The notes: generated by a model from the sequence alone, not told the origin. A stretch of DNA of 64,000 nt from Bacillus inaquosorum KCTC 13429 (GCF_000332645.1 NZ_AMXN01000003.1:372001-436000), one strand, 5' to 3'. Positions 8,525 to 20,894 are shown, numbered from the stretch's first letter. Numbers and translations: made by a program.

Positions 8525-10471
8525 TTATTCATCTTTTGGATACTCAATGGTTTTGTAGCTGACGACTTTATTGTTTACCATCACTTGATAGTACCCTTTT
8601 TGACCGGGTTCAATCTTTAGTTCGATCGTCCGTTCAGTCGGCTCTTTTATCTTAAATTCTTCATAAGTGTCAGAGATGCTGTGATCCGCATCGTCAATTG
8701 CGATTTGCACTTCAACCTCGTCCCCTTCATTTTCTGGCTCGTAGGGGATCTGAACCTTTTCTTTCACTGTTTTCGCAGGTTTTTTCTCAGGTCCGAGAGA
8801 GAATGTCACTTCAACTTCGTTTCCCGGCTTTACTGCCGTTCCTGCTGCTGGTTTTTGTTTAACAACCTGTCCTTCTGGAACGTCATCCGAGTATGCTTCT
8901 TTTTCTATCAGCTTCAGCCCGTTGTCTTCCAGATATCCAGACGCTGCTTCTTTACTGTAAGTTTTCAAGTCTCTAAGCGTAATGTCTTCGGGTCCGATAC
9001 TGACTGTGAGCTTGACTTGATCTTCACTCGGCACAAGCTCAGTCCCTGCTGACGGATTCTGGTCAATGACAGTGCCCGCGTTTTTCTCGTCATTCACTTC
9101 ACTCACCGTTACATGTTTAAACCCCTGGTCCTTTAACGCTTTTTTTGCCTGATCGACCGTTTGGCCTGTCACATCACCGATCTCCGTTTTTGCTTTTCCG
9201 GTGCTCTTATAAAGAGTGACCGTTGCTCCTTCTTTGACTGTGGAATCCGCTTTAGGATCCGTTTTTACCATCAGGCCCTCGTCAATTTTCTCATCCGAGA
9301 TTTCCAAAACCTCGGAATCAACCTGCAAACCTTCTTTTTCCAAAAGGCCTGCCGCCTTTTCGTATTCCATTCCGGAGACATCAGGTATTTTGACATCTTT
9401 AGGCATAAAAAGCGATGGGAAAACAGTGACAGCGAGAATTCCAGCCGTGATGAAAACGATGCATATCGTGAGCAAAACCCACGGCCACTTTTTTCTTTTG
9501 CCGTTTTTCTTTGTTTTATTCTCTTGGGCGGATGTCAATTCAGCTTCTTTTTCGCCAGCAGCTTTAGCGAGCTCTTCATCTTTAATGATAGGAATCGCTT
9601 TTGTCATTTCTTCATCTTCTTGAATGGTAAATCTCTTTTCATTGAGTCTGTCGGCGTCAAAAGCTGTTTGTATGTCTGCTTCCATGTCTTCAGCCGTTTC
9701 GTAGCGATGAAAAGGATCTTTGGCAGTTGCCTTTAGTATGATGTTTTCAACGCTTTGGGGTACTGACGGATTCCACCTTCTCGCCGAAGGAGTTTCCGCC
9801 TGAAGATGCTTTAAGGCGATGCTGACTGCCGATTCTCCATCAAACGGGATACGGCCGGTTAAAAGCTCAAATAAAACGATTCCAAGCGCATAAATATCCG
9901 ATTTTTTTGTCGCCAAACCGCCCCGCGCCTGTTCAGGTGATAAGTAATGCACTGAGCCCAGGACAGAATTGGTATGGGTGATTGTGGTCGAACTCAGTGC
10001 CGTCGCAATTCCGAAATCCGTCACTTTGATATTTCCCATGTGGTCAATCAAAATGTTATGCGGCTTAATGTCTCTGTGAACAATCTGATTTTGGTGGGCA
10101 TGAGCGATGGCTGAGACAATTTGCTCCATGATGTTCAGCGCTTCTTTAGGGTGAAGCGGCCCGTTTGCTGTTATGTATTCTTTGAGCGTCATGCCCTCAA
10201 CGTATTCCATGACAATATAATAAATATCGCCTTCCTCGCCCAAATCGTAAATGCTGACAATATTCGGGTGATCAAGGCTTGATGCGGATTGGGCTTCTCT
10301 GCGGAAACGCCTGATAAACTCATTGTCATTCGCATAGTCAAACCGAAGGATTTTGATTGCGACTTCACGGTCTAGAATGATATCCTCAGCTAAATACACG
10401 TTGGCCATTCCCCCGCCGCCTATAACGCGGAGAATTTGGTAACGCCCGCTGATCCGCTTGCCGATTAGCAC
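8525..10471 (-). CDS. prkC: PASTA-domain serine/threonine protein kinase
   Basis: The 648-residue membrane kinase has a Hanks-type domain at about residues 11-270: glycine loop [13 protein letters not shown], Lys40 in AIKIL, catalytic Asp134 in HRDIKPHN, and DFG at 152-154. The activation loop is threonine-rich (SSTTITHT, 160-167), the usual autophosphorylation sites. One membrane helix lies near 332-353, followed by three extracellular PASTA repeats (each starting near DV(S/T)G or DLKTYS) and a C-terminal Ig-like domain. In B. subtilis PrkC senses muropeptides, triggers spore germination and phosphorylates translation GTPases. Start is GTG 10469-10471, overlapping the end of prpC by seven bases. 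The prpC-prkC-rsgA order matches the known functional unit. Confidence 0.96.
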   Translation of the reverse strand: MLIGKRISGRYQILRVIGGGGMANVYLAEDIILDREVAIKILRFDYANDNEFIRRFRREAQSASSLDHPNIVSIYDLGEEGDIYYIVMEYVEGMTLKEYITANGPLHPKEALNIMEQIVSAIAHAHQNQIVHRDIKPHNILIDHMGNIKVTDFGIATALSSTTITHTNSVLGSVHYLSPEQARGGLATKKSDIYALGIVLFELLTGRIPFDGESAVSIALKHLQAETPSARRWNPSVPQSVENIILKATAKDPFHRYETAEDMEADIQTAFDADRLNEKRFTIQEDEEMTKAIPIIKDEELAKAAGEKEAELTSAQENKTKKNGKRKKWPWVLLTICIVFITAGILAVTVFPSLFMPKDVKIPDVSGMEYEKAAGLLEKEGLQVDSEVLEISDEKIDEGLMVKTDPKADSTVKEGATVTLYKSTGKAKTEIGDVTGQTVDQAKKALKDQGFKHVTVSEVNDEKNAGTVIDQNPSAGTELVPSEDQVKLTVSIGPEDITLRDLKTYSKEAASGYLEDNGLKLIEKEAYSDDVPEGQVVKQKPAAGTAVKPGNEVEVTFSLGPEKKPAKTVKEKVQIPYEPENEGDEVEVQIAIDDADHSISDTYEEFKIKEPTERTIELKIEPGQKGYYQVMVNNKVVSYKTIEYPKDE

Positions 10472-11229
10472 TGATCTTCACCCTCTTCAACATGTAAAGC
10501 AAGCTCAAGCAAAACTGCTGTAATGTTGTCTTCTCCGCCATTCTGATTGGCTTTGTCCACAAGCAGGTTTACTTTTTCCTGAGGAGCTGAATCGCTTTGC
10601 AGGATGTCTTTTAATTCAGTGCCTTCCACTTTATTCGTCAGTCCGTCAGAGCATAGAAGCAGTTTGTCCCCGGCTTCAATGTCAAAGGAACGTGTATCAA
10701 TGCTGACTGACTGGTCTGTTCCAAGTGCCTTCGTCAACACATTTTTTCGCGGATGATGTTCGGCGTCTTCTCTGGAGATCTCTCCAGTGCGAACCAGTTC
10801 ATTTACAAGCGAATGATCTTCTGTCACTTGAATGAAATCATCGTCCTGAAGCAAATAGCATCTGCTGTCACCTATATGGGCAACAGAAACCGTTTTCCCT
10901 GTAAAAAGCGCACATACAATCGTCGTCCCCATACCTTGGCATTCTTCGTGGGCCTGGGCGTGATCGTATATTTTGCTGTTTACCGCAAGAATCTGTTCAA
11001 TAAGCCACTCTTCACATTCCGAGGGCGCAACTGGAATCGTTTCTGCCTCATTCCATTTTTCCCCCATGGCTTTCACAGCCATCTTGCTTGCAACATCTCC
11101 AGCAAGATGGCCGCCCATGCCATCAGCGACAACCGCTAATACAAATTCATCTTTCCCCTTGAATATTCCCGCATCATCTTCATTATGCTGGCGGATTTTC
11201 CCTGTATCTGTTTTTAAGGCTGTTAACAA
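10465..11229 (-). CDS. prpC: PPM-type protein phosphatase PrpC
   Basis: The 254-residue metal-dependent phosphatase reverses PrkC phosphorylation. PPM motifs are RQHNEDD near residue 13, the metal-binding [13 protein letters not shown] (Asp36, Gly37), [28 protein letters not shown] and [12 protein letters not shown] at the C-terminus. Start is TTG at 11227-11229, six bases after the rlmN stop codon; GAGGTGATGAGGG supplies the ribosome binding site inside the rlmN end. The 3' end overlaps prkC, so kinase and phosphatase are probably made in a coupled fashion. Confidence 0.96.
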   Translation of the reverse strand: MLTALKTDTGKIRQHNEDDAGIFKGKDEFVLAVVADGMGGHLAGDVASKMAVKAMGEKWNEAETIPVAPSECEEWLIEQILAVNSKIYDHAQAHEECQGMGTTIVCALFTGKTVSVAHIGDSRCYLLQDDDFIQVTEDHSLVNELVRTGEISREDAEHHPRKNVLTKALGTDQSVSIDTRSFDIEAGDKLLLCSDGLTNKVEGTELKDILQSDSAPQEKVNLLVDKANQNGGEDNITAVLLELALHVEEGEDQC

Positions 11230-11235
11230 CCCTCA

Positions 11236-12327
11236 TCACCTCGTCTCGTCTTGACGCTCCTTCGCGCGAAGCTGACCGCAGGCTGCGTCAATGTCATGTC
11301 CTTGCTCTCTTCGGATTGTGACATTTACTCCGCGGGATTTCAGCGTTTTCTCAAAAGCAAAAATCTGATCACGTGGTGTACGCACATAGTCCCGTTCAGG
11401 AACGTAGTTTACCGGAATCAAGTTTACGTGGCATTTGACTCCTTCCAGCAAGTCGGCAAGTTCTTCAGCGTGCTCGACCTGGTCGTTTACGCCGCCGAAC
11501 AGACCGTATTCAAAGCTGATACGGCGTCCCGTTTTATTAATATAATATTTAACGGCTTCCATTAAATCAGGCAGTTTATACGCTCTGTTAATCGGCATCA
11601 AACGGCTTCTGATTTCTGTATTCGGCGCGTGCAGAGAAATTGCAAAGTTAATCTGCATTTTCTGATCAGCGAATTCGTAAATTTTCGGGATGATGCCGCT
11701 TGTAGAAACCGTAATATGACGAGCACCAATATTCAGGCCCTTGTCATGGTTAATGATTTTCAAGAAAGCAAGCATTTCATTAAAGTTATCAAAAGGTTCA
11801 CCAATTCCCATGATCACCACAGAGCTGACACGTTCATCCGTTTCATCCAGAGCCTTTTGAACTTTGAGTACTTGAGCGACAATTTCACCCGCTTCAAGGT
11901 TTCGTTTCAAACCTCCGAGTGTTGACGCGCAGAACGTACAGCCAATACGGCAGCCGACTTGTGTCGTTACACATACAGAATTGCCATACTCGTGTCTCAT
12001 TAAAACGGTTTCGATTGTATAACCGTCATGCAGCTCGAACAAAAACTTCATCGTACCGTCTTGAGAGGTTTGTTTAACAGCCGTTTTCAGCGTCGTCATC
12101 TCAAAATGAGCGCTTAATTTCTCACGCAGATCCTTTGACAAGTTTGTCATTTCTTCAAAAGAAGACACGCGTTTTTCATATAGCCATTCAAAGATCTGTG
12201 CCGCGCGGAACGGTTTCTCTCCGTTGTCTGTCAGCCATTGTTTGATTTCATCTAATTCAAAAGAATAAATAGACGGGCGCTCTGTCCGCAATTCTTTTCT
12301 TACTTTTGTTTTTTTAAGTTCTGCCAT
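11236..12327 (-). CDS. rlmN: Dual-specificity 23S rRNA/tRNA adenosine C2-methyltransferase
   Basis: A 363-residue radical SAM enzyme that methylates C2 of A2503 in 23S rRNA and A37 of some tRNAs. The cluster-binding motif CRIGCTFC gives C126, C130 and C133; C119 lies just before it. The conserved [11 protein letters not shown] and the late cysteine in DAACGQL, used for the covalent intermediate, are present. The methyl-carrying cysteine is expected near residue 340. Four bases separate it from rsmB. The ATG at 12327 has AGAAGGGATAAG upstream. Confidence 0.95.
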   Translation of the reverse strand: MAELKKTKVRKELRTERPSIYSFELDEIKQWLTDNGEKPFRAAQIFEWLYEKRVSSFEEMTNLSKDLREKLSAHFEMTTLKTAVKQTSQDGTMKFLFELHDGYTIETVLMRHEYGNSVCVTTQVGCRIGCTFCASTLGGLKRNLEAGEIVAQVLKVQKALDETDERVSSVVIMGIGEPFDNFNEMLAFLKIINHDKGLNIGARHITVSTSGIIPKIYEFADQKMQINFAISLHAPNTEIRSRLMPINRAYKLPDLMEAVKYYINKTGRRISFEYGLFGGVNDQVEHAEELADLLEGVKCHVNLIPVNYVPERDYVRTPRDQIFAFEKTLKSRGVNVTIRREQGHDIDAACGQLRAKERQDETR

Positions 12328-12330
12328 TAC

Positions 12331-13674
12331 TTATCCCTTCTTTCTCATGCTGCAAATAAAGAAACCATCTGTTCCGAAATAATGAGGAAGGATTTGCACC
12401 CTTCCATCCCGAACAAAGGGTCTCGCCTTTTCGGGCAGCCGCTTTTCAAGAGACAAATCGGGTTCAAAATCAGGATGTTCTTGTATAAACGCATGTATTA
12501 CTTCTTCATTTTCTGTCCGGTCCATTGTACACGTACTGTAGACAAGAGTGCCACCTTTTTTTACTAATGGTGCGATTTCCCTCAAGATCGACAGCTGGAT
12601 TTCAGCAAGCCGCGCGCTGTCATCAGGTTTTTTCGTGTATTTCATGTCCGGCTTTCTTCGGATGACACCAAAACCTGAGCACGGGGCATCGACCAATATC
12701 CGGTCAAACTGTCCATTTTCAAACGTTTCGCCTGCTTTTCTCGCATCCATCGTTTTCGCCTCAATGATTGTAAGGCCAAGCCGATCTGCAGCTTCTTTGA
12801 TCAGCTTCACTTTATGCTTGTGAAGATCAAGCGATGTAACGCTTCCCTTGTTCTCCATCAATTCTCCGATATGAGCCGACTTTCCTCCAGGCGCGGCACA
12901 CGCGTCAAGCACCGTTTCACCGGGCTTAGGATCAAGGGCGCGGGCGACGAGCATGGAGCTCTCATCCTGAATGGAAACTTCACCGTTTTGGAAGAAATGA
13001 GTTCCAGCGATTGATCCCTTTAAGAGCTTCACAGCGTCTTCAGCCAGATCGCCTTTTTCAACTTCGATTCCCTCAGCAGCCATTTGATTAAGCAAATCCG
13101 CTCTGTCTATTTTCATTTGATTGACCCGCAGTGTCTGCTTCGGCGGAATGAGGTGGATGCGGCAAATCTTTTCAGCCGCATCAAATCCATATGCATCCGC
13201 CCACTCTTTCACAAGCCATTCCGGATGGCTTGTCTCTGTCGCCAGCCGGCGGACAGGATCTTCGATAGCGTCAAAGGATGGAACACCTTCGCGCTGAATG
13301 GAACGAAGCACGCCGTTGACAAATGAAGCAATGCCTTTGTGTCCGCGGATTTTAGCAATTTCGACCGCTTCATGAATGGCCGCCCTCTCTGGAATCTTCT
13401 CCAAATACTCCATTTGATACAAGGATAGGCGAAGAAGCTGAATCACCCACGGCTTTACTTTTTGAGGCTTATTAATAAACGGTTTGAGCATATAATCGAG
13501 CGCGATCTTGTTTTGCAATGTACCGTAGACAAGTTCAGTCAAAAGCCCTCTGTCCTGATCACTCAGTTCATTTGATTTAATGACCGATTTCAGTAGCAGG
13601 TTGCTGTATGCCTGGTTTTGTTCCAGTTTGATCAGCGCCTCTAGGGCGATATCACGAACACTATTTTTTTTCAT
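12331..13674 (-). CDS. rsmB: 16S rRNA (cytosine-967-C5)-methyltransferase
   Basis: The 447-residue protein joins an N-terminal NusB-like RNA-binding domain (about 1-140) to a C-terminal RsmB/NOL1 methyltransferase domain. SAM-binding is marked by [17 protein letters not shown], and the two conserved cysteines appear in [18 protein letters not shown] and the catalytic [12 protein letters not shown]. Its start codon at 13674 overlaps the end of fmt by 14 bases. It is part of the def-fmt-rsmB-rlmN translation group. Confidence 0.95.
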   Translation of the reverse strand: MKKNSVRDIALEALIKLEQNQAYSNLLLKSVIKSNELSDQDRGLLTELVYGTLQNKIALDYMLKPFINKPQKVKPWVIQLLRLSLYQMEYLEKIPERAAIHEAVEIAKIRGHKGIASFVNGVLRSIQREGVPSFDAIEDPVRRLATETSHPEWLVKEWADAYGFDAAEKICRIHLIPPKQTLRVNQMKIDRADLLNQMAAEGIEVEKGDLAEDAVKLLKGSIAGTHFFQNGEVSIQDESSMLVARALDPKPGETVLDACAAPGGKSAHIGELMENKGSVTSLDLHKHKVKLIKEAADRLGLTIIEAKTMDARKAGETFENGQFDRILVDAPCSGFGVIRRKPDMKYTKKPDDSARLAEIQLSILREIAPLVKKGGTLVYSTCTMDRTENEEVIHAFIQEHPDFEPDLSLEKRLPEKARPFVRDGRVQILPHYFGTDGFFICSMRKKG

Positions 13675-14614
13675 TGTTTACTCCTAACATATCGCCGGCC
13701 TCAGCATGAGCGCCGCGCACAAAGTCCTCGCCTTTCATGCGTTTTTTGCCGGCCGGCTGAAGTTCGGTTAATAACAGGGCCGTATCGTTACCTGTGGCAA
13801 CGATAATCCCTTCCTTTTCAACCGAAACGACTGTGCCGGGCTCAGCTTTTGTTTGTGCGGGTGTTTTTTTCGACGCCCACACTTTCAAGTTTTGTCCATT
13901 AAGAGTCGTATAGGCAACAGGCCAAGGGTTTAAGCCGCGGACTTGGTTGTAAAGCTCTTCACCCGTTCTAGACCAGTCGATCAGCTCTTGCTCTCTTTTG
14001 ATGTTAGGCGCGTATGTCGCTTTCTCTTCATCCTGCTTTTCAGGTGATATGCTGCCGGCAATGACGTTTGGAACTGTTTCAGACAATAGCTTCGCGCCAG
14101 CTACGCTTAATTTATCGTGCAGCGTTCCGACATTATCGGTTTCTTCAATGTCCACTTCCACTTTTGAGATCATATCGCCGGCATCCAATTTTTCTACCAT
14201 ATACATAATGGTAACACCGGTTTTTTTCTTTCCCTGCAGAATGGAATAATGGATCGGAGCCCCCCCGCGCAGTTCCGGTAAAAGTGACGCGTGAACGTTA
14301 ATGCAGCCGTATTTCGGGCTGTCGAGAAGCTCCTTAGGCAAAATTTGTCCGAATGCTGCCGTTACAATAAGGTCAGGCTTTAATGCCAGCACTTTCTCAA
14401 TTTCTTCTTTCAATCTGACTTTTTCCGGCTGAAGAACCGGGATGCCGTGACGCAATGCCTCTTCCTTTACCGGAGGAGGTGTCAGCACTTTTTTTCTGCC
14501 CTTCGGACGGTCCGGCTGTGTGACGACCCCCACTACTTCATAACCATCCTCTATCAGGGTTCTTAAAACAGGAACTGAAAAATCCGGCGTCCCCATAAAT
14601 ACGATCCTCGTCAT
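13661..14614 (-). CDS. fmt: Methionyl-tRNA formyltransferase
   Basis: The 317-residue enzyme formylates Met-tRNA of the initiator type, using 10-formyl-tetrahydrofolate. Key segments are [21 protein letters not shown], the catalytic [15 protein letters not shown], and DAGDM. Two starts are possible, TTG at 14617 and ATG at 14614; I chose the ATG because AAGGATGATTTG places a ribosome binding site properly and the protein then begins [11 protein letters not shown]. It follows def by four bases, the classic pairing of formylation and deformylation. Confidence 0.96.
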   Translation of the reverse strand: MTRIVFMGTPDFSVPVLRTLIEDGYEVVGVVTQPDRPKGRKKVLTPPPVKEEALRHGIPVLQPEKVRLKEEIEKVLALKPDLIVTAAFGQILPKELLDSPKYGCINVHASLLPELRGGAPIHYSILQGKKKTGVTIMYMVEKLDAGDMISKVEVDIEETDNVGTLHDKLSVAGAKLLSETVPNVIAGSISPEKQDEEKATYAPNIKREQELIDWSRTGEELYNQVRGLNPWPVAYTTLNGQNLKVWASKKTPAQTKAEPGTVVSVEKEGIIVATGNDTALLLTELQPAGKKRMKGEDFVRGAHAEAGDMLGVNNEKK

Positions 14615-14618
14615 CAAA

Positions 14619-15101
14619 TCATCCTTCCATATCCGCTAGTTCATCTTCTGTATAGTATTTGCTTATTTTAGATGTAAACAGCACACCGTCTAAGTGGTCC
14701 ATTTCGTGCTGCACGGCTCTCGCTAAAAAGCCTCGCGCTTCCAGAATGAACGGTTTTCCCTGACGGTTAAACGCACGCACTTTGACATAATCGGCACGTG
14801 TGACATCACCATAGACGCCAGGAAAGCTCAGGCATCCTTCAATTCCGGTTTGCTCACCGCTTTTTTCTAAAATCTCAGGATTAACGAGATCAATTCTGCC
14901 GCTGTCATCTCCGATATCTACGACAGCCACTCTTTTTAAAATGCCGATCTGCGGCGCTGCCAGTCCGACTCCATCCATTTCAAGCATGGTGTCGTACATA
15001 TCATCAAGCAGCTTTTTTACCTTTTTATCAAAAACAGTCACGGTTTCCGCAGGTGTTTCCAACACCTCCGCAGGATGTGTGACAACCTTTTTCACTACCA
15101 A
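14619..15101 (-). CDS. def: Peptide deformylase
   Basis: A 160-residue metalloenzyme that removes the N-formyl group from new proteins. The three family motifs are all present: [18 protein letters not shown] (metal-ligand Cys) and QHEMDHLDG (HExxH metal site). The open frame begins at a TTG at 15116, but that codon lies inside the Shine-Dalgarno sequence TTGGAGGGTAACAAA. The TTG at 15099-15101 fits the spacing and gives the usual length. B. subtilis also has a second deformylase (DefB/YkrB) elsewhere; this one corresponds to DefA. Confidence 0.94.
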   Translation of the reverse strand: MVVKKVVTHPAEVLETPAETVTVFDKKVKKLLDDMYDTMLEMDGVGLAAPQIGILKRVAVVDIGDDSGRIDLVNPEILEKSGEQTGIEGCLSFPGVYGDVTRADYVKVRAFNRQGKPFILEARGFLARAVQHEMDHLDGVLFTSKISKYYTEDELADMEG

Positions 15102-15127
15102 TTTGTTACCCTCCAAGACGTGAGATC

Positions 15128-17545
15128 TTACATCATCATATAAGGATTCATATCAATTGAAATCATTACATGCTTTTGTTCAATTTCGCGTTTATAATGT
15201 TCCAGTATCTTCTTCAACAAAGCGGATAACTGGGTTTCCTGTTTGTATTTTATCACGCATTGATAGCGATATCTATCTTTGATCCTGGCTATCGGCGACG
15301 CGCTTGGCCCGAGAATTTTCGTGTCAGCTCCGCAGTTTGCTTTCAAAAAGTGAGCGATTTTTTCAGCAGTAACAGCTGCTTTCGCCACTTCCTCATGAGA
15401 AACAGTCACAAGAGCCAAAAAGTAATAGGGCGGATAGGATTGCTCTCTTCTGTGCGCCATTTCGTGCTGATAGAACGTTTCATAATCGTGCGTCTTCGTC
15501 AGCTGGATGCTGTAATGGGACGGTGTGTACGTTTGAATGATGACATGGCCGGGTTTTTCATGCCTGCCTGCCCGGCCGCTGACTTGCGTTAACAGCTGAA
15601 ATGTTTTTTCGGCCGATCTGAAATCAGGAATATGAAGTGTGGTATCGGCACTTAACACTCCGACAAGTGTGACATTCGGAAAATCAAGCCCTTTCGCGAT
15701 CATTTGCGTTCCGAGAAGAATATCCGCTTTTCCTTCTCCAAAAGCTGACAATAATTTTTCATGGGCGCCTTTCCGCGATGTCGTGTCAACATCCATCCGA
15801 ATCACTCTCGCATTTGGCAGAACTTTTGTCAGCTCTTCCTCCACCCGCTGTGTTCCCGTTCCGAAAAAACGAATATGCTCGCTTGTGCATTCGGGACAAG
15901 TATGCGGAACAGGCTCCTCATGTCCGCAATAATGGCATTTCAGCCTTTGGCCGTAACGATGGTACGTCATGGAAATGTCGCAGTGAGGGCATTGCGGGAC
16001 ATATCCGCAATCCCTGCACATCACAAAGGAAGAATAGCCCCTTTTATTTAAAAAAAGCACGGCCTGCTCACCCTTGGCAATCGTTTCTTCAAGCTTTTCC
16101 ATCAATTCAATTGAAAACATCGAGCGATTCCCGTTTCGGAGCTCCTCTCTCATATCGACAAGGGAAACCTCAGGCATCACCTGGCGGTTAACGCGATGCT
16201 TCAGCGAAAGAAGCTCGTACACACCCTTTTGCGCCCGTGCATATGACTCTAATGTTGGCGTAGCACTGCCTAACACAACAGGACAGCTGTGATGCTCAGC
16301 CCGCTTGATTGCCACCTCTTTCGCATGATAGCGCGGCATTTCTTCTTGTTTATAAGAGGATTCATGCTCTTCATCGATGATAATCATGCCGAGATTTTCA
16401 AATGGAGCAAAAATAGCTGATCTGGCGCCGACGACAAGCCGCACTTCCTTCCGGTGGATTTTGCGCCACTCGTCATATTTTTCCCCTGTGGATAATCCGC
16501 TGTGCATGACTGCAACCTGAGAGCCGAAACGGCCCTTGAAGCGATTGACCATCTGCGGCGTCAGCGAGATTTCCGGTACGAGGACGATGGCTTCTTTTCC
16601 TTTCGCCAGTACTTTTTCAATCGATTGCAGATAAATTTCTGTTTTTCCGCTTCCTGTCACGCCGTGAAGAAGGAACACTTTATGCTCATCGTTGTCCAAG
16701 GTCTGACGTATTGGCTCAAAGGCAGCGCTCTGTTCGTCTGTCAGCGGGAGCGGTTCTGTTTTTTTGAACATTTTGTCCTGATAGGGATCTCTGTAAACCT
16801 CTTCATAGCTTTCCTTCAAAAGCCCCTTTTGGATCAGGGTTTTGATGGTCGCAGAGCTCGCATCCGTTTTGTTGCACAATTCCGCCGCAGGGATTTTCAC
16901 CCCTTCCGGCTCAGCGATGAAAAAGTGAAGAATTGCCTGCTGCTTTGCTGCTTGGCGGGATAATCCCTCAGCCTGCTTGGCAAGCTCTTCTTTACTCGCA
17001 TTTGCCTGAATGTGCCTGACCATTTTTTTATTGGCTTTTTGCGCGACTTTATACGTCACGTCAATGCTGCCTTTTTGAACATGCTTTTGAATCATTTTCA
17101 GCGTATCGTGATCGGGTATATCCGAATACAGCAGAGTCTTTGTTTCAGAAAACAGCCGTTCCACTTGAGGCGGAAGATCGGCGCTGTCTGCGATTTTTAA
17201 TTCTTTCTCATATTTCGCCTTTAATGCAGCAGGCAGCATCGCTTGAAGCGCTGTTATTTTAAAAGACAGCGTTTTGTCGGACAGCCATGATGACAGATTC
17301 ATAAGCTCCTCTGTCAAAACAGGTGTAAGATCTAATAAATCCTCTACTTTTTTAACAGACTTCCCCGAGAGATCAGATGCTTCTTTGACAGCTGTCACAA
17401 ATCCTTGAATTTTACGGGGGCCAAACGGAACAATGACCCGCATGCCCGTTTTGATCATGCCCTTGAGATGGTCTGGGATTTTGTAATCAAAAGGCCTGTC
17501 TATATTTTTGGTGCTGACATCAACGATGACTTCGGCAAAATTCAT
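15128..17545 (-). CDS. priA: Primosomal replication restart helicase PriA
   Basis: The 805-residue 3'-5' helicase restarts replication at forks away from oriC. The N-terminal 3'BD and winged-helix parts precede Walker A GVTGSGKT (295-302) and the Walker B box IIDEEHESS near residue 395. Around residues 510-560 a cluster of eight cysteines in C-x2-C pairs (CRDCGY, CPHCDI, CHYCGH, CPECTS) makes the two-zinc module unique to PriA. Its ATG overlaps the coaBC stop codon by four bases. Confidence 0.97.
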   Translation of the reverse strand: MNFAEVIVDVSTKNIDRPFDYKIPDHLKGMIKTGMRVIVPFGPRKIQGFVTAVKEASDLSGKSVKKVEDLLDLTPVLTEELMNLSSWLSDKTLSFKITALQAMLPAALKAKYEKELKIADSADLPPQVERLFSETKTLLYSDIPDHDTLKMIQKHVQKGSIDVTYKVAQKANKKMVRHIQANASKEELAKQAEGLSRQAAKQQAILHFFIAEPEGVKIPAAELCNKTDASSATIKTLIQKGLLKESYEEVYRDPYQDKMFKKTEPLPLTDEQSAAFEPIRQTLDNDEHKVFLLHGVTGSGKTEIYLQSIEKVLAKGKEAIVLVPEISLTPQMVNRFKGRFGSQVAVMHSGLSTGEKYDEWRKIHRKEVRLVVGARSAIFAPFENLGMIIIDEEHESSYKQEEMPRYHAKEVAIKRAEHHSCPVVLGSATPTLESYARAQKGVYELLSLKHRVNRQVMPEVSLVDMREELRNGNRSMFSIELMEKLEETIAKGEQAVLFLNKRGYSSFVMCRDCGYVPQCPHCDISMTYHRYGQRLKCHYCGHEEPVPHTCPECTSEHIRFFGTGTQRVEEELTKVLPNARVIRMDVDTTSRKGAHEKLLSAFGEGKADILLGTQMIAKGLDFPNVTLVGVLSADTTLHIPDFRSAEKTFQLLTQVSGRAGRHEKPGHVIIQTYTPSHYSIQLTKTHDYETFYQHEMAHRREQSYPPYYFLALVTVSHEEVAKAAVTAEKIAHFLKANCGADTKILGPSASPIARIKDRYRYQCVIKYKQETQLSALLKKILEHYKREIEQKHVMISIDMNPYMMM

Positions 17546-18762
17546 GGACGCTCTCCGGTTTGTGTTAAGAGGGCTGCGATCTCCTGAAGGATTTCAAAAG
17601 AAACATCGAGCTTAGACATCATCGGCAGCTCGCGTTTGCGCCCGTCTTTGAAGAAGATTGTCACGATATTCGTATCAGCACCAAAACCGGCCCCATTTGC
17701 TTTCACGTCATTTGCCACAATCATATCAAGATTTTTGGCGGTGAGCTTTTTACGGGCATAGTGTTCAACGTCTTGTGTTTCAGCGGCAAATCCGACCAAT
17801 AGCTGCTCCTGCTTTTTCTCGCCCAATTCTTTCAAAATATCAACCGTTCTTTTTAATTCAAGGGTCATCCCGCCGTCTTGTTTTTTCATTTTATGGTCAA
17901 ACACTGTTTTCGGCGTAAAATCGGCTACTGCAGCTGTTTTGATGACAATATCGCTTGCGTCATACACAGAGAGCACCGCTTCGCGCATATCCGCAGCCGA
18001 TTGAACAGGGATAAACTGAGAAAGGCCTTTCGGCAGTTCCAGCGAAACAGGGCCAGAGATTAAGGTTACCTGTGCGCCGAGCTGGACAGCAGCCTCCGCT
18101 AATGCATATCCCATTTTGCCCGTTGATTTATTTGTGAAAAATCGGACAGGATCAACCGCTTCCCTTGTCGGACCAGCTGTAATGACCACACGTTTGCCCT
18201 CCAAAGGAGCGATTTTTTCGTCAGCAAAATACTTTTCGGCTAGCTTCACGATATTTTCAGGCTCTTCCAATCTGCCTTTTCCTACATAACCGCATGCTAA
18301 ATAGCCCTCGCTCGGCTCAATAAAACGAAAACCATCCTGATAAAGAACAGAAATATTTCGTTTGACTGCCGGGTGGTCGTACATGTGAACGTTCATCGCC
18401 GGCGCGATCCAAACGGGAGCCGTTGCTGCTAACAATGTTGTCGTCAGCATATCATCAGCAATGCCGTTTGCCAGTTTTCCAATCACATTAGCCGTAGCCG
18501 GCGCCACGATAACCAAGTCGGCCCAGTCTGCGGCATCAATATGAGATATGACGCTTGGATTTTGTTCTTTAAATGTATCTGTATAGACTTCATGGCGGCT
18601 CAATGCCTGAAATGTCAGCGGTGAGACGAACCGACATGCTGATTCAGTCATAATCACTTTGACATTTGCACCTGCCTGAACCAGCTTACTCGTTAACGCA
18701 CAGGCTTTATAAACAGCGATGCCTCCGCTCACGCAAAGTAACACATTTCGATTGTTAAGCAA
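17542..18762 (-). CDS. coaBC: Phosphopantothenoylcysteine decarboxylase / synthetase
   Basis: A 406-residue bifunctional enzyme making two consecutive steps of coenzyme A synthesis. The N-terminal FMN-binding CoaC domain shows CVSGGIAVYKA, PAMNVHMYDHPAVKRN and the catalytic-cysteine segment ACGYVGKGRLEEP. The C-terminal CoaB domain starts near residue 190 with VVITAGPTREAVDPVRFFTN. The frame opens with TTG, preceded by GGGGGAGAAGTCA. It is separated from rpoZ by a hairpin but overlaps priA by four bases. Confidence 0.95.
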   Translation of the reverse strand: MLNNRNVLLCVSGGIAVYKACALTSKLVQAGANVKVIMTESACRFVSPLTFQALSRHEVYTDTFKEQNPSVISHIDAADWADLVIVAPATANVIGKLANGIADDMLTTTLLAATAPVWIAPAMNVHMYDHPAVKRNISVLYQDGFRFIEPSEGYLACGYVGKGRLEEPENIVKLAEKYFADEKIAPLEGKRVVITAGPTREAVDPVRFFTNKSTGKMGYALAEAAVQLGAQVTLISGPVSLELPKGLSQFIPVQSAADMREAVLSVYDASDIVIKTAAVADFTPKTVFDHKMKKQDGGMTLELKRTVDILKELGEKKQEQLLVGFAAETQDVEHYARKKLTAKNLDMIVANDVKANGAGFGADTNIVTIFFKDGRKRELPMMSKLDVSFEILQEIAALLTQTGERP

Positions 18763-18800
18763 TGACTTCTCCCCCTCTGCACTTTACAAAAACCGCACGG

Positions 18801-18832
18801 AAAAAAATAACAACCTACATGATATAGGTTGC
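18801..18832 (-). terminator. Hairpin between rpoZ and coaBC
   Basis: CAACCTA (18811-18817) and TAGGTTG (18825-18831) form a stem with a seven-base loop, followed on the minus strand by TTATTTTTTT. It is an intrinsic terminator or attenuator after rpoZ; some readthrough into coaBC is likely because no obvious promoter follows. Confidence 0.7.
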
Positions 18833-18843
18833 TACTTGTGCTA

Positions 18844-19047
18844 CTATTCGCGGTCTTCCTTTTCAAACGAAAGCAGGCCTGCATCAATTTCTTCTAAAGC
18901 TTTGCCTACATATTTGTGTGAAATCGTATGTTCAATCATTTGGTCTTTTTTGATTTGCATTTCTCGGGCACGTCTCGCAGAAACAGTCACGAGCGTGTAT
19001 TTGGAATCTAATTTATTCATTAAAGAATCAATTGACGGATCTAACAT
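18844..19047 (-). CDS. rpoZ: RNA polymerase omega subunit
   Basis: The 67-residue protein has the omega signature [13 protein letters not shown] and the following [13 protein letters not shown]. Omega helps RNA polymerase assembly and, in some bacteria, ppGpp response. Located four bases after gmk, as in most Firmicutes. ATG at 19047 with CTGGAGGTTG upstream. Confidence 0.95.
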   Translation of the reverse strand: MLDPSIDSLMNKLDSKYTLVTVSARRAREMQIKKDQMIEHTISHKYVGKALEEIDAGLLSFEKEDRE

Positions 19048-19050
19048 TGG

Positions 19051-19942
<892 letters not shown>

Positions 19943-20018
19943 CTTCTACGTTCCCCCTGTAAAATAGACGTCTCTAGTTTAGCCTAGTAAGACCGTCTGT
20001 AAACAATACGCACAGTCA

Positions 20019-20894
20019 CTATTCTATATTTTGCACTTGTTCTTTTATTTTTTCAATAGAACTTTTCATTTCGACGACAAGCTTTGTGATCTGATGATCA
20101 TTTGCTTTTGAGCCGATTGTATTTGCTTCCCGATTCAGCTCCTGAACGAGAAAGTCGAGTTTGCGCCCGACAGCTCCGCCTCCAGCTAATATATCACGAA
20201 ACTGGGCGAAGTGGCTCTTCAGCCTGGTAATCTCTTCAGTGATATCAGAGCGGTCTGCAAAAATAGCGCATTCTGTTACAAGCCGGCTCTCGTCTAACAC
20301 GTCTTCAGTCCATTCTTTTATTCTGGCGTACAGCCGTTCCCGGTAACGAGATACGACATCCGCTGCCAGCAATTCAGTCTCTTTCACCAGCTCTTCAAGC
20401 TGATCAATGTGCAGCAGGCAGTCTTTTGCTAAAAGCAGCCCCTCTTTTTCACGCATTTCACAGAGCCCTTTTACCGCTTCCTCTGCAGCAGCGGTGATTA
20501 ACGCCTCCAGCTTGTCATTTTGCGTCTGTTCTTCATGAATCTGAACGACATGGTCAAGCTTGAAGAAATCCATTACATCAGGCTCTGCAGACAATTGATA
20601 CCGCTTCTTCATATCTCTCGCAGCTGCGACAAACTCATCGAGCAGCGGCCAATCAATTTCAAGCCTTTTCTCAACAAGCATATCGCTGTCAACGGATACG
20701 AAAAGTTCAATTCTTCCGCGATGGATATGCTGCAGAATGGTCTGTTTCAGCTTATCTTCAAAATATAGCAAAGGCCTTGGCAAACGAGCGTTCACTTCTT
20801 TAAATCTGTAGTTCACAGATTTAAGTTCAACGCTTACAGAGAGATCATCTTGTGTTTTGCTTGCACTGCCGAAGCCTGTCATACTTCGTATCAT
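20019..20894 (-). CDS. yloC: YicC-family protein YloC (endoribonuclease)
   Basis: A 291-residue member of the YicC family: begins MIRSMTGFGSASKT and has the C-terminal DUF1732 segment RKLDFLVQELNREANTIGSK. YicC proteins, including YloC of B. subtilis, have been reported as ribonucleases; that activity is assigned from family knowledge. It is the first gene of the long yloC-remA-gmk-rpoZ run. The ATG at 20894 has only a modest ribosome binding site (GGGTG). Confidence 0.9.
   Translation of the reverse strand: MIRSMTGFGSASKTQDDLSVSVELKSVNYRFKEVNARLPRPLLYFEDKLKQTILQHIHRGRIELFVSVDSDMLVEKRLEIDWPLLDEFVAAARDMKKRYQLSAEPDVMDFFKLDHVVQIHEEQTQNDKLEALITAAAEEAVKGLCEMREKEGLLLAKDCLLHIDQLEELVKETELLAADVVSRYRERLYARIKEWTEDVLDESRLVTECAIFADRSDITEEITRLKSHFAQFRDILAGGGAVGRKLDFLVQELNREANTIGSKANDHQITKLVVEMKSSIEKIKEQVQNIE

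Noticed and set aside
9161..9736. A 191-codon plus-strand open frame inside prkC
   Set aside because: It opposes the linker and PASTA region of prkC; the residues are rich in Phe, Cys and Arg as expected of an antisense frame.
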